Below, piece after piece: positions 15,243 to 23,773 of a DNA stretch of 32,053 bases. Source of the stretch: Thiocapsa sp. (lineage in GTDB: Bacteria > Pseudomonadota > Gammaproteobacteria > Chromatiales > Chromatiaceae); the NCBI RefSeq assembly GCF_011390875.1, contig NZ_JAABRP010000038.1:1-32053 (forward strand), in the 5' to 3' direction. The position numbers and the translations under genes are program-made. Under the pieces are notes generated by a model. The model had not been told where the DNA came from and searched no databases. It was given only the letters and a program-made list of their open reading frames with translations. Position 1 is the first letter of the stretch. Each line of letters opens with the position of its first letter.

Positions 15243-15313
15243 GACCTCATTCGGTTCATGATGCGGTCCTCGTCCGACTCTTGCGTCCGACCTTTGCCTG
15301 ATTTGAGCTGTTT

Positions 15314-16180
15314 ATGGCATCTATCTTTACCGCTGTCGGTTTCATGGCCGCACTCGGGGTGCTGCTTGCCCTGATCCTGATCCTGGCGAATCGACGGTTG
15401 TACGTCTACGAAGACCCGCGCATCGATCAGGTCGAAGACCTGCTGCCGCGCGCGAACTGCGGTGCCTGCGGCACCGCGGGCTGTCGACCCTTCGCCGAGA
15501 TGTTGGTCAAGGGCGAGATCGCGCCCGGCCGGTGTACCGTCAACTCGGCCGCCATGAACAAGCTCATCGCCGATTTTCTGGGCGTTGACCTGGGCGCCGA
15601 CGAGAAGCGCGTGGCGCGGCTCGCGTGCGCCGGCGGGGCCCACGTCGCCTTCCTACGCGCCTCCTACGGCGGTCTCGAATCCTGCCGCGCGGCCGCCTTG
15701 GTCTCCGGCGGCGGCAAGGGTTGCGCCTGGGGCTGTCTGGGGATGGGCGATTGCGCCGAAGTCTGCGACTTCGATGCGATCCGACTCGACCGTCACGGCT
15801 TGCCGATCGTCGATGCCTCCAAATGCACCGCCTGCGGTGATTGTGTCACCGTCTGCCCGAAGGATCTCTTCAGCCTGCATGTGATCAGCCATCGTCTGTG
15901 GGTTGCCTGCAGGAACCTGGACCCGGGAGACGAGGGCGAGCATGAATGCGATGTTGTTTGCACCGCCTGCGGACGCTGTGAGCAAGATTCCCCCGAGGGT
16001 TTGATCGAAATTCGCGACAACCTGGCCGTCGTGGATTACACCAAGAACGCGCTCGCCTCGAAGGTCGCAATCGAGCGCTGTCCGACCGGCGCGATCGTTT
16101 GGCTCGAACCTGACGGTCGGATGCTCAAAGGAAAGGACGCCAAAAAGGTGGTCCGCAAAGAGGCATTGCCGGTGGCTTGA
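15314..16180 (+). CDS. rnfB: Rnf complex iron-sulfur subunit RnfB (long form)
   Basis: RnfB receives electrons from ferredoxin on the cytosolic face of the Rnf complex. The 288-aa product has an N-terminal membrane helix (FTAVGFMAALGVLLALILIL), a [4Fe-4S] domain beginning CGACGTAGC at residue 49, and a C-terminal multi-cluster ferredoxin region with CLGMGDCAEVC, CTACGDCVTVC (from 171) and CTACGRCEQD. Enteric RsxB is about 190 aa, so this is the longer type with extra clusters, more like those of anaerobes. It is first in the operon and separated from rnfC by the PFOR-like gene, an unusual position. The ribosome-binding site is weak (GAGCTG). Confidence 0.95.
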   Translation: MASIFTAVGFMAALGVLLALILILANRRLYVYEDPRIDQVEDLLPRANCGACGTAGCRPFAEMLVKGEIAPGRCTVNSAAMNKLIADFLGVDLGADEKRVARLACAGGAHVAFLRASYGGLESCRAAALVSGGGKGCAWGCLGMGDCAEVCDFDAIRLDRHGLPIVDASKCTACGDCVTVCPKDLFSLHVISHRLWVACRNLDPGDEGEHECDVVCTACGRCEQDSPEGLIEIRDNLAVVDYTKNALASKVAIERCPTGAIVWLEPDGRMLKGKDAKKVVRKEALPVA

Positions 16181-16283
16181 CGCCTCGGCCGGGATCGACA
16201 TCCGCCGGACTCGGCACGCCCGGCAAAGTCGTTCGAAGAATCGAAGCATCCACCCTGTCGCGCCCTCGAGCCCCGGTTTATCG

Positions 16284-16302
16284 CCGGCGGCCGGGCCGCC
16301 GG
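16284..16302 (+). promoter_or_regulatory. GC-rich hairpin between rnfB and the PFOR-like gene
   Basis: CCGGCGGC-CGG-GCCGCCGG forms a perfect 8-bp stem with a 3-nt loop, ending 20 bp before the start codon at 16323. There is no T-tract, so it is more likely an mRNA processing, stability or translation-control element than a terminator. Confidence 0.45.
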
Positions 16303-16322
16303 GTCAACCACAGAGAAGGCCC

Positions 16323-19300
16323 ATGTTCGGAAATAAGGACGAGAAGCAGGTCAAGTATCCCGGCACACGCATGGCGATGGACGGCAATACCGCCGTTATC
16401 ATGTGCGAGCGCGAAGCCTCGGACGCCGCCGGCGCCTACCCGATTACGCCGTCGACCCAGATGGGCGAGTATTGGTCCGAAGAGGTCGCCAAAGGCCACC
16501 TCAACGTGTCGGGAAACCCGCTGATCTTCGTCGAGCCCGAATCCGAGCATGCCGCGGCGGCCGTGACCGCCGGCATGTCCATGACCGGCTTGCGCGCGGT
16601 CAACTTCTCCTCCGCCCAGGGCGTGGCCTTTATGCACGAGTCGCTCTATGCGGCCGTCGGTAAGCGTCTGCCCTACGTGCTCAACATCGGCGCACGTGCC
16701 ATCACCAAGTCGAGCCTGAACGTTCACTGCGCACACGACGACTATCACTGCATCGACGACACCGGGTTTACCCAGGTCTACGGCAAGAGCGCCCAAGAGG
16801 CTGCCGACCTGAACCTGATCGCCCGCAAGATCGCCGAGTTGACCTTGACGCCCGCCGCGGTCGGTCAGGACGGCTTTCTGACCACCCATCTGATCGAGCC
16901 GTTGCTCGTTCCCGAGCGTGAGTTGATCGCCGAGTTCTGCGGTCGCCCGGACGACATCATCACCTGCCCGACCCCGGCCCAGAAGTTGGTCTACGGGCCG
17001 ACTCGCCGCCGCGTCCCCATGGTTTGGGACGTCGACAACCCGGTGTCATCCGGCTCGGTTCAGAACCAAGACGCCTACATGCAGGCCGTCGCCGCCCAGC
17101 GCCCGTATTTCTTCGATCACATCGAGCCGATTGCCGAGCAGGTGATGGACGAGTTCCATGCGCTGACCGGGCGACGCTATCAGCGCGTCGGCGGCTATCG
17201 GCTGGAGGATGCCGACTATCTCATCCTCGGCCAAGGCAGCATGCTTACCCAGGCCGAGGCAGTCGCGGACTATCTGCGCGAGACCCGTAAGCTCAAAGTC
17301 GGCGTCGTCAATCTCACCATGTATCGGCCTTTCCCGGGCGATCTCATCGGGCAGATCCTCAAGGGCAGAAAGGGCGTGGCGGTGCTCGAGCGCACCGACC
17401 AACCTCTGGCCGAAGATTTGCCGATCATGCGCGAAATCCGCGCATCCCTCACCAAGTGTCTGGAGAACGGCAGTGTGGAGAAGGGCGAGCGCCTGCCCTA
17501 TCCGGACTACGCCGTCTATCGTCAGGGCGATATGCCGCGACTCTATTCGGGTTGCTACGGGTTGGGCTCGCGCGATCTACAGCCCGAGGGCCTGATCGCC
17601 GCGATCGAGAACATGCTCCCCGGCGCCGCGCACCGGAAATTCTTCTATCTGTCGGTCGACTTCATCCGCAAACCCTTCGATCCGAAAGACGAGATCCGCA
17701 TCCAGGCCCTCAAGGACGCCTATCCGCACATCGGCGAGCTCGCACTGCGCGGCAGCGAAAACCCCAATCTCCTGCCCAAGGGCGCCATCACCGTGCGCAT
17801 GCACTCGGTCGGCGGCTGGGGCGCGGTCACCACAGGTAAGAACCTGGCGATGACCCTCTATGACTTGCTCGGTTTCGACATCCGCGCCAATCCCAAATAC
17901 GGCTCGGAGAAGAAGGGACAGCCGACCACCTATTTCCTCTCCGCCGCACCCGAGCCGATCCGGCTCAACTGCGAATACACCTATGTCGACGTGGTCCTGA
18001 GCCCGGACCCGAACGTCTTCACGCACTCCAATCCGCTCGCCGGGCTGGACCGGGGAGGGCGCTTCATCGTCCAAGCGAGCCTCGACAACCCCGAGCAGGT
18101 CTGGGCGAGTTTCCCGCCTGCCGCGCGCAAATACATCGTCGAGCACGAGATCCGCGTCTACTACATCGACGGCTTCAAGATTGCCCGCGAAGAGGCGTCC
18201 GATCCGGAGCTGCAGTTCCGCATGCAGGGCAACGCCTTCCAGGGCGCCTTCTTCGCCGCCTCGCCCCTGATGGAGCGGGCGGGTCTCGACGAGGCCGGAC
18301 TTTTCGCCGCCATGGAAGAGCAGATCCGCCAGAAGTTCGGGGCCAAGGGCGAGCGCGTCGTGCAGGACAACCTGCGCATCGTGCGCCGCGGCTTCGACGA
18401 AATCGTCGAGATCGTCGACAAACCCATGATCAGCGGTCAGCTCCTGCCCCGCAAGGAGGTCGGTCTCCCGGTTATGCTCAAGCAGCTTCCCGATGGCGAC
18501 GGCGGCATTACCGACGTACATCGCTTCTGGGAGCAGACCGGCGCCTTCTACGCGAGCGGTCGCGGCAGCGACAATCTAGCCGATCCGCACATGGCCCTGT
18601 CGCTGATGCCGGCCTCGAGCGGCGTCTATCGCGACATGACGCAGATCCGCTTCACCTACCCGAAGTACGTCCCCGAGAACTGCACCGCCTGCGGAAACTG
18701 CTTCTCGGTCTGTCCCGACAGCGCCATCCCGGGCCTAGTCAACAAGGTCTCCGACATCTTCGCCGCCGCCATCGCAAGGGTGGAGCGCGGCATGCCGACC
18801 CAGCATCTGCGCCGCGAGACCCGCAACGTCGAGAAACGTCTGCGCAAGCTCATCGATGCGGCCGGGGATGCCCCCGACATGCGCGAGCTAATGGACCGCG
18901 CGGTGCTCGAGACCCTGGCCGCCTATCAGGGCGAGCCCGAGCAGAAGGGCGTGATGGAGCATGAATTCGGCCTCATGATGCAGGCTCTCGGCGACTATCA
19001 ATTCGCCGTAACCAAGCCCTATTGGAGCAACCGCGAGAAGAAGCAGAAAGGCAGCGGCGGACTCTTCAGCATCACCGTCAACCCCTACACCTGCAAGGGC
19101 TGCAACGAGTGTATCGAGGTCTGCGACGACGGCGCCCTCGTCTCCGAGCCACAGACGACGCAGACGATCGAGGAGATGCGCGCCAAGTGGGACTTCTGGC
19201 TCGACCTGCCGACCACGGATCCGGACTTCATCCGCATCGATGATCTCGACGACAAGATCGGCGCGCTGGAGACCTTGCTGCTCGACAAGTCGAACTATGA

Positions 19301-21248
19301 GTCGATGGTCTCGGGCGACGGCTCCTGCATGGGCTGCGGCGAGAAGACGGTGATCCATCTGTTTACGGCGACTGTCTCGGCACTCATGCAGGGACGTGTG
19401 AAGCGTCATCTCGCCGAGCTCGACGACCTGATCAACCGGCTCGAGACCCATATCCGGTTGAAGCTTGCCGCCAAGATCGACCTGAGCAACACGGCAGCCA
19501 TCAGTAAGGCGGTCAACGCGCACAAGGACGTAGACCTGCGGCTGTCGGACCTCTCGGCCGAGCTGGATCAGGATCGCAGCGCCGAGCCGGTCGATCCCGA
19601 GTGGCTGACCTGGGCCACGGGTCTGCTGGGCAAGCTGCGTCATCTCAAGTCCCAATACACCGCCAGCCAGCCACGCTCGGCCATGGGCATCGTCAACGCC
19701 ACCGGCTGCTCGTCGGTCTGGGGCGCGACCTTCCCATTCAACCCCTATCCCTTCCCCTGGTCGAACCACCTCTTCCAGGACTCCCCCTCGATCGCGCTCG
19801 GTCTGTTCGAAGGCCACATGCGCAAGATGGGCGAGGGCTTCAAGGCGATCCGTATGGCGCGCCTCGAGCTCGAGCGCGGCTACAACCCGGCCGAGCACGG
19901 CGAGGCCCTGACCTACTTCGGCTGGAAGGATTTCTCCGACGAGGAATGGCTGCTCTGTCCGCCGGTCGTCGCGGTCGGCGGCGACGGGGCCATGTACGAC
20001 ATCGGCTTCCAGAACCTCTCGCGTGCGCTCATGTCCGGGCACCCCGTGAAGATCATGGTGCTCGACACCCAGGTCTACTCCAACACGGGGGGGCAGTCCT
20101 GTACCTCCGGCTTCATCGGACAGGTCGCCGACATGGCCCCTTACGGCAAGGTCGGCAAAGGCAAGACCGAGATCCGCAAAGAGATGGGGCTGATCGGCAT
20201 GGCCCATCGCACCAGCTTCGTGCTCAACGGTGCGGCCGCCAACCTGACGCACCTGCTCGAAGGCTTCATCGACGGACTCAATGCCCGGCACCCGGCGCTG
20301 TTCAACATCTACACCAGCTGCCAGCCCGAGCACGGCATCGGCGACGAGATGTCCACGCACCAAAGCCGTATGGCCATCGAGTCGCGCGCCTACCCGTTGT
20401 TCCGCTTCGACCCGGACGCCGGCACCAGCTTCGAAGAATGCTGCTCCATCGAGGGCAATCCGAACATCGACCAGGACTGGATCAACTGGACGCTGAAGTA
20501 CACCGACGAGAAGGGCGAGCCGGCCGAGATGACCGTCCCCTTCACCTTTGCGGACTTCGCGATGAGCGAAGGCCGGTTCCGTAAACACTTCCGCAAGGCC
20601 CCTCCCGAGACCTGGAACGACTCCATGATCCCAATGGCCGAGTTCCTGGACATGGACGAGGACGCGCGCATCGGACACTTCCCCTACGTCTGGGGCGTGG
20701 ACGCGAAGAATCGCTTGATGCGGGTGCTGGTCTCCCAAGAGCTGGTCGCGTCCTGCGAAGAGCGCCGTGCCTTCTGGACCCAGCTGCGCGGGATCTGCGG
20801 TTACCTCAACAAGGTCGACGTCGAGCAAGTGCGCAATCAGGCCAAGGCCGAGATGGCGCAGAAGCTGACCAGCAGCCTGCTTGCGATGGCCGGCGGTGAT
20901 GCGGGAGCGATCGCGTCCTTCGCTGGCGGCAACGGCCACGGCGGCAACGGTGCCGTGGCTGCCGGCAGCAACGGTGCGGGTAACGGCGCGGCGACCGACT
21001 GGGATGCGGTTTGGGTCGAGACCCCGGAATGCACGGCCTGCGACGAGTGCATCACCATCAATCCTAAGATCTTCAAGTACAACGCGGAGAAAAAGGTCGA
21101 GGTGATCGATCCCAAGGGCGGCTCCTACCAGGACATCGTCAAGGCCGCCGAGAAGTGCACCGCTGGCTGCATCCACCCCGGTACGCCGTGGAACCCGGCA
21201 GAGGCCGGCCTGGAGAAGCTGCTCAAGCGCGCTGCGAAGTACCAATAA
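16323..21248 (+). CDS. Giant PFOR-type 2-oxoacid:ferredoxin oxidoreductase with C-terminal ferredoxin domain
   Basis: PFOR enzymes interconvert a 2-oxoacid plus CoA with acyl-CoA, CO2 and reduced ferredoxin. The domain order is that of fused homodimeric PFOR: pyrimidine-binding domain I (GAYPITPST near 38-46), domain II, the gamma domain (VRMHSVGGWGAVTTGKNLA), two ferredoxin motifs (CTACGNCFSVCP at 787, CKGCNECIEVC at 924), then the TPP domain (CMGCG from 1002, NATGCSS at 1125, SNTGGQ at 1253, CQPEHGIG from 1333). Usual length is about 1170-1200 aa; this has 1641. Extra parts are about 80 residues between the ferredoxin motifs, about 98 helical residues between CMGCG and NATGCSS, and a Gly/Asn-rich linker (about 1536-1560) leading to a one-cluster ferredoxin-like domain (CTACDEC at 1570, Cys1612 and Cys1616). 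The frame is intact. Pyruvate is the likeliest substrate but is not proven. Confidence 0.9.
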   Translation: MFGNKDEKQVKYPGTRMAMDGNTAVIMCEREASDAAGAYPITPSTQMGEYWSEEVAKGHLNVSGNPLIFVEPESEHAAAAVTAGMSMTGLRAVNFSSAQGVAFMHESLYAAVGKRLPYVLNIGARAITKSSLNVHCAHDDYHCIDDTGFTQVYGKSAQEAADLNLIARKIAELTLTPAAVGQDGFLTTHLIEPLLVPERELIAEFCGRPDDIITCPTPAQKLVYGPTRRRVPMVWDVDNPVSSGSVQNQDAYMQAVAAQRPYFFDHIEPIAEQVMDEFHALTGRRYQRVGGYRLEDADYLILGQGSMLTQAEAVADYLRETRKLKVGVVNLTMYRPFPGDLIGQILKGRKGVAVLERTDQPLAEDLPIMREIRASLTKCLENGSVEKGERLPYPDYAVYRQGDMPRLYSGCYGLGSRDLQPEGLIAAIENMLPGAAHRKFFYLSVDFIRKPFDPKDEIRIQALKDAYPHIGELALRGSENPNLLPKGAITVRMHSVGGWGAVTTGKNLAMTLYDLLGFDIRANPKYGSEKKGQPTTYFLSAAPEPIRLNCEYTYVDVVLSPDPNVFTHSNPLAGLDRGGRFIVQASLDNPEQVWASFPPAARKYIVEHEIRVYYIDGFKIAREEASDPELQFRMQGNAFQGAFFAASPLMERAGLDEAGLFAAMEEQIRQKFGAKGERVVQDNLRIVRRGFDEIVEIVDKPMISGQLLPRKEVGLPVMLKQLPDGDGGITDVHRFWEQTGAFYASGRGSDNLADPHMALSLMPASSGVYRDMTQIRFTYPKYVPENCTACGNCFSVCPDSAIPGLVNKVSDIFAAAIARVERGMPTQHLRRETRNVEKRLRKLIDAAGDAPDMRELMDRAVLETLAAYQGEPEQKGVMEHEFGLMMQALGDYQFAVTKPYWSNREKKQKGSGGLFSITVNPYTCKGCNECIEVCDDGALVSEPQTTQTIEEMRAKWDFWLDLPTTDPDFIRIDDLDDKIGALETLLLDKSNYESMVSGDGSCMGCGEKTVIHLFTATVSALMQGRVKRHLAELDDLINRLETHIRLKLAAKIDLSNTAAISKAVNAHKDVDLRLSDLSAELDQDRSAEPVDPEWLTWATGLLGKLRHLKSQYTASQPRSAMGIVNATGCSSVWGATFPFNPYPFPWSNHLFQDSPSIALGLFEGHMRKMGEGFKAIRMARLELERGYNPAEHGEALTYFGWKDFSDEEWLLCPPVVAVGGDGAMYDIGFQNLSRALMSGHPVKIMVLDTQVYSNTGGQSCTSGFIGQVADMAPYGKVGKGKTEIRKEMGLIGMAHRTSFVLNGAAANLTHLLEGFIDGLNARHPALFNIYTSCQPEHGIGDEMSTHQSRMAIESRAYPLFRFDPDAGTSFEECCSIEGNPNIDQDWINWTLKYTDEKGEPAEMTVPFTFADFAMSEGRFRKHFRKAPPETWNDSMIPMAEFLDMDEDARIGHFPYVWGVDAKNRLMRVLVSQELVASCEERRAFWTQLRGICGYLNKVDVEQVRNQAKAEMAQKLTSSLLAMAGGDAGAIASFAGGNGHGGNGAVAAGSNGAGNGAATDWDAVWVETPECTACDECITINPKIFKYNAEKKVEVIDPKGGSYQDIVKAAEKCTAGCIHPGTPWNPAEAGLEKLLKRAAKYQ

Positions 21249-21310
21249 GCGCCCCGAGATGCGCCTCGACATGCGCGCCAAGTCGCGCAATTGAGTCGAG
21301 CGCGCCGCAT

Positions 21311-21347
21311 CGCCGCGCGCCGGGCCCTTCAGGTTCGGTGCGCGGCG
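21311..21347 (+). promoter_or_regulatory. Stable stem-loop between the PFOR-like gene and rnfC
   Basis: CGCCGCGCGCC, a 15-nt loop, then GGTGCGCGGCG gives an 11-bp stem including one G-T pair. It sits in the 133-bp gap before rnfC. With no T-tract it is a candidate processing or stability site that could set different levels of PFOR and Rnf mRNA. Confidence 0.45.
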
Positions 21348-21381
21348 CTATCCCGATCGCAATCCAACACAGCAGTCACGC

Positions 21382-22728
21382 ATGGGCCTTTTCAGTCTCT
21401 TCCAACGCCATCGCACCTTCGACCACGGCATCTACCCGGTCGAGCACAAGGAGTTGACGGCCGACAAGCCGATTCGCCGGCTTCCCTTCGCACCCGAGCT
21501 GGTCATCCCGCTCGCCCAGCATAAGGGCGCGCCGGCGGTCCCCTTGGTCAAGGTCGGCCAAGAGGTCGTACGCGGCGAGCCGATCGCGCGTGCCGAGGGA
21601 TTCGTGTCGGTACCGATGCATGCCCCCGCGACCGGGGTCATCCGGGCGATCGCGCTCGCGCCGAGCGCGGACGGACCCAAGACCCAGGCCATCTATCTCA
21701 AGGTCTACCACGCCGCGAGCCAAGAGGTGCTGTACGACCTGGATCGCGACCTCGACGCTATGACCCCTGCACAGATCGTTGCGGCCGTCCAGGACGCCGG
21801 GCTGGTCGGCCTCGGAGGCGGGGCCTTCCCGAGCCACGTGAAGATGCAGCCTCCCGCGGGCAAGGTCATCGAGACCGTCATCGTCAACGGATGTGAGTGC
21901 GAGCCTTATCTGACCTGTGACCATCGGATTATGCTCGAGCAGAGCGAGGCACTCATCCGCGGGATCAAGCTCGCGCTCAAGGCGACCGGCGCCAAACGCG
22001 CGATCATCGGTGTCGAGGACAACAAGCTCGATGCGGTCGCCCATCTACGAGCGGTCATCCCGAAGGATCTCCCCATCACCGCGGAGGCCGTGGAGACGAA
22101 GTATCCGCAAGGCGCGGAGAAGATGCTCATCAAGAGCCTTCTGCGCAAAGAGGTTCCGGTCGGCGGTCTGCCGGCGGACATCGGTGTCGCGGTCTACAAC
22201 GTCGGAACACTTGCCCAAATGGGCGATCTCTTGCCGCAGGGCAGGGGACTGATCGAGCGCGTCGTCACCGTGAGCGGTCCGGCGGTCTCCAATCCGGGCA
22301 ACTTTATGGTCCCGATCGGCACACCCTTGCGGTTCCTGCTCGGACAGGTCGGGCTCGCAGAGGATCGCGTCGGCGAGGTCATCCTCGGCGGACCCATGAT
22401 GGGTATGGCCGTCGCGTCGCTCGATGTGCCTGTGACCAAGGCCGTTTCGGGTGTCGTCGCATTGGAACGGGAAGACCCCGATCTGGACCGGCGCAAGGTC
22501 TACCCCTGCATCAAGTGCGCGGAATGTCTCAAGGCGTGTCCGGTCTCGCTCAATCCGTCGATGCTCGGCGAGCTCGCGCTGGCCCGCCAATACGATCGCA
22601 TGGCCGAGGAATTCAACCTGGATCAATGCTTCGAATGCGGCTGCTGCGCCTATGTGTGCCCATCCAACATCCCGCTGACGCAGTATTTCCGGATCGCCAA
22701 ATCGATCAATCGGGACCGGCATGCCTAA
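21382..22728 (+). CDS. rnfC: Rnf complex subunit RnfC
   Basis: RnfC is the peripheral subunit that exchanges electrons with NAD(H). The 448-aa product has the N-terminal barrel-like region (HGIYPVEHKELT), the Rossmann-like nucleotide/flavin site (GLVGLGGGAFPSHVK at about 140-155, VNGCECEPYLTCD) and two [4Fe-4S] motifs (CIKCAECLKACP at 376, CFECGCCAYVCP at 416). It lacks the long Ala/Lys-rich C-terminal tail of enteric RsxC and so is of the compact type. It overlaps rnfD by 8 bp. Confidence 0.96.
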   Translation: MGLFSLFQRHRTFDHGIYPVEHKELTADKPIRRLPFAPELVIPLAQHKGAPAVPLVKVGQEVVRGEPIARAEGFVSVPMHAPATGVIRAIALAPSADGPKTQAIYLKVYHAASQEVLYDLDRDLDAMTPAQIVAAVQDAGLVGLGGGAFPSHVKMQPPAGKVIETVIVNGCECEPYLTCDHRIMLEQSEALIRGIKLALKATGAKRAIIGVEDNKLDAVAHLRAVIPKDLPITAEAVETKYPQGAEKMLIKSLLRKEVPVGGLPADIGVAVYNVGTLAQMGDLLPQGRGLIERVVTVSGPAVSNPGNFMVPIGTPLRFLLGQVGLAEDRVGEVILGGPMMGMAVASLDVPVTKAVSGVVALEREDPDLDRRKVYPCIKCAECLKACPVSLNPSMLGELALARQYDRMAEEFNLDQCFECGCCAYVCPSNIPLTQYFRIAKSINRDRHA

Positions 22729-23770
22729 GCCCATCGAAATCAGAACCTCTCCGCATCTCAAGCGGGCGCTCAGCGTCGACCGCATCATGCGCAATGTGGT
22801 CTTTGCGCTGTTGCCGATCTGTGCCTTCGCGGTCTTTCAATTCGGCCTGAGCGCGCTGCTCTTGATCCTCACCACGACGGGTGCGGCGATCGCGACCGAG
22901 TGGTTTTTCGCCCGGGCCAGCGGGCGGGGCAACACCGTCTCGGACTGGTCCGTCGTCATCACCGGCATCCTGCTGGCGCTGACCTTGCCCCCGGGATTTC
23001 CGCTCTGGATGGCGGCGGTCGCGGCCTTCGTCGGCGTGGCCTTGGGCAAGGCGCTCTTCGGTGGGTTGGGCTACAACGTGATGAATCCGGCCCTGGTCGG
23101 ACGTGCCTTCGTGCAGGCGGCCTTCCCGGTCGCGATCACGACCTGGACACCCGCGTTCGCACCCGGCCGCTTCACCGAGGTTATCCCCTCGACCTTCACG
23201 CTGCCCTTCATGCAGCCGATCCCGGTCTCGGAGTGGGTCGCGGGTCTGCAGCTCGATGCCTGGACCGGTGCCACGCCGCTCGCAATGCAAAAGTTTCAGC
23301 AGATCGAGCCGTCAGTCACCGATGTCTTCACCGGGATGATCGCGGGCTCCGCCGGCGAGACCTCCGCACTCCTGATCCTCGTCTGCGGACTCTGGCTCGC
23401 CTTCAAGCGCATGCTGGACTGGCGCATCCCGGTTGCGGTCATGGCCGGTGCGGCACTCACCGCGCTGCCCTTTTGGCTGCTGGACAGCAGCCTCTATCCG
23501 AGCCCCTGGTTCGTGCTCTTCTCGGGCGGACTCATGCTCGGGGCCTGGTTCATGGCCAGCGACATGGTGGCCTCGCCGGTCACCACCAGCGGTGTGGTCA
23601 TCTACGGGCTCTTCATCGGCATCCTGACCGTCGTGATCCGGCTGTTCGGCGGTCTCGTGGAGGGCGTGATGTACGCGATCCTCCTCGCCAACGCGGCCGG
23701 GCCCTTGATCTCGAGCTGGACACAACCGCGGGTTTACGGCGCGGTCAAGAAGACGAGGGAGACGGAATAG
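22721..23770 (+). CDS. rnfD: Rnf complex membrane subunit RnfD
   Basis: This integral membrane flavoprotein (349 aa) is homologous to NqrB. The covalent FMN site is the Thr in TGATPLA (Thr185, close to Thr187 described for Vibrio RnfD). Other family marks are the ISPHLKR-like start (TSPHLKRALSVDRIMRNV), GYNVMNPALVGRAF and MASDMVASPVT. About nine to ten membrane segments are apparent. The start lies within the end of rnfC and the stop is 3 bp before rnfG, so translation is coupled. Confidence 0.96.
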   Translation: MPKPIEIRTSPHLKRALSVDRIMRNVVFALLPICAFAVFQFGLSALLLILTTTGAAIATEWFFARASGRGNTVSDWSVVITGILLALTLPPGFPLWMAAVAAFVGVALGKALFGGLGYNVMNPALVGRAFVQAAFPVAITTWTPAFAPGRFTEVIPSTFTLPFMQPIPVSEWVAGLQLDAWTGATPLAMQKFQQIEPSVTDVFTGMIAGSAGETSALLILVCGLWLAFKRMLDWRIPVAVMAGAALTALPFWLLDSSLYPSPWFVLFSGGLMLGAWFMASDMVASPVTTSGVVIYGLFIGILTVVIRLFGGLVEGVMYAILLANAAGPLISSWTQPRVYGAVKKTRETE

Positions 23771-23773
23771 GCC

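Larger units (their letters stand above)
14950..15313 (+). promoter_or_regulatory. 364-bp leader upstream of rnfB
   Basis: I see no gene here. The first about 110 bp are GC-rich. From about 15070 to 15180 the sequence is strikingly AT-rich for this genome and holds direct and inverted repeats listed separately. A possible promoter is TTTACA (15122-15127), 17 bp, AGATCA (15145-15150), lying within the inverted repeat at 15128-15156; the match is modest. I found no -24/-12 sigma-54 element. A leader of more than 130 nt before rnfB would follow. Confidence 0.5.

Noticed and set aside
14950-15313. Sigma-54 (-24/-12) promoter for the rnf operon
   Set aside because: I looked for a TGGCAC-N5-TTGC pattern and saw none, so nitrogen-fixation type control is not supported here.
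20928-21030. Possible frameshift joining the PFOR gene to a separate ferredoxin gene
   Set aside because: The frame is continuous through the Gly/Asn-rich linker, with no stop and no sign of a second start or ribosome-binding site, so a true fusion is favoured.
18888-21290. 800-codon minus-strand ORF
   Set aside because: It is antisense to the PFOR-like gene, whose motifs run unbroken over the same region; no recognisable domain in the antisense peptide.
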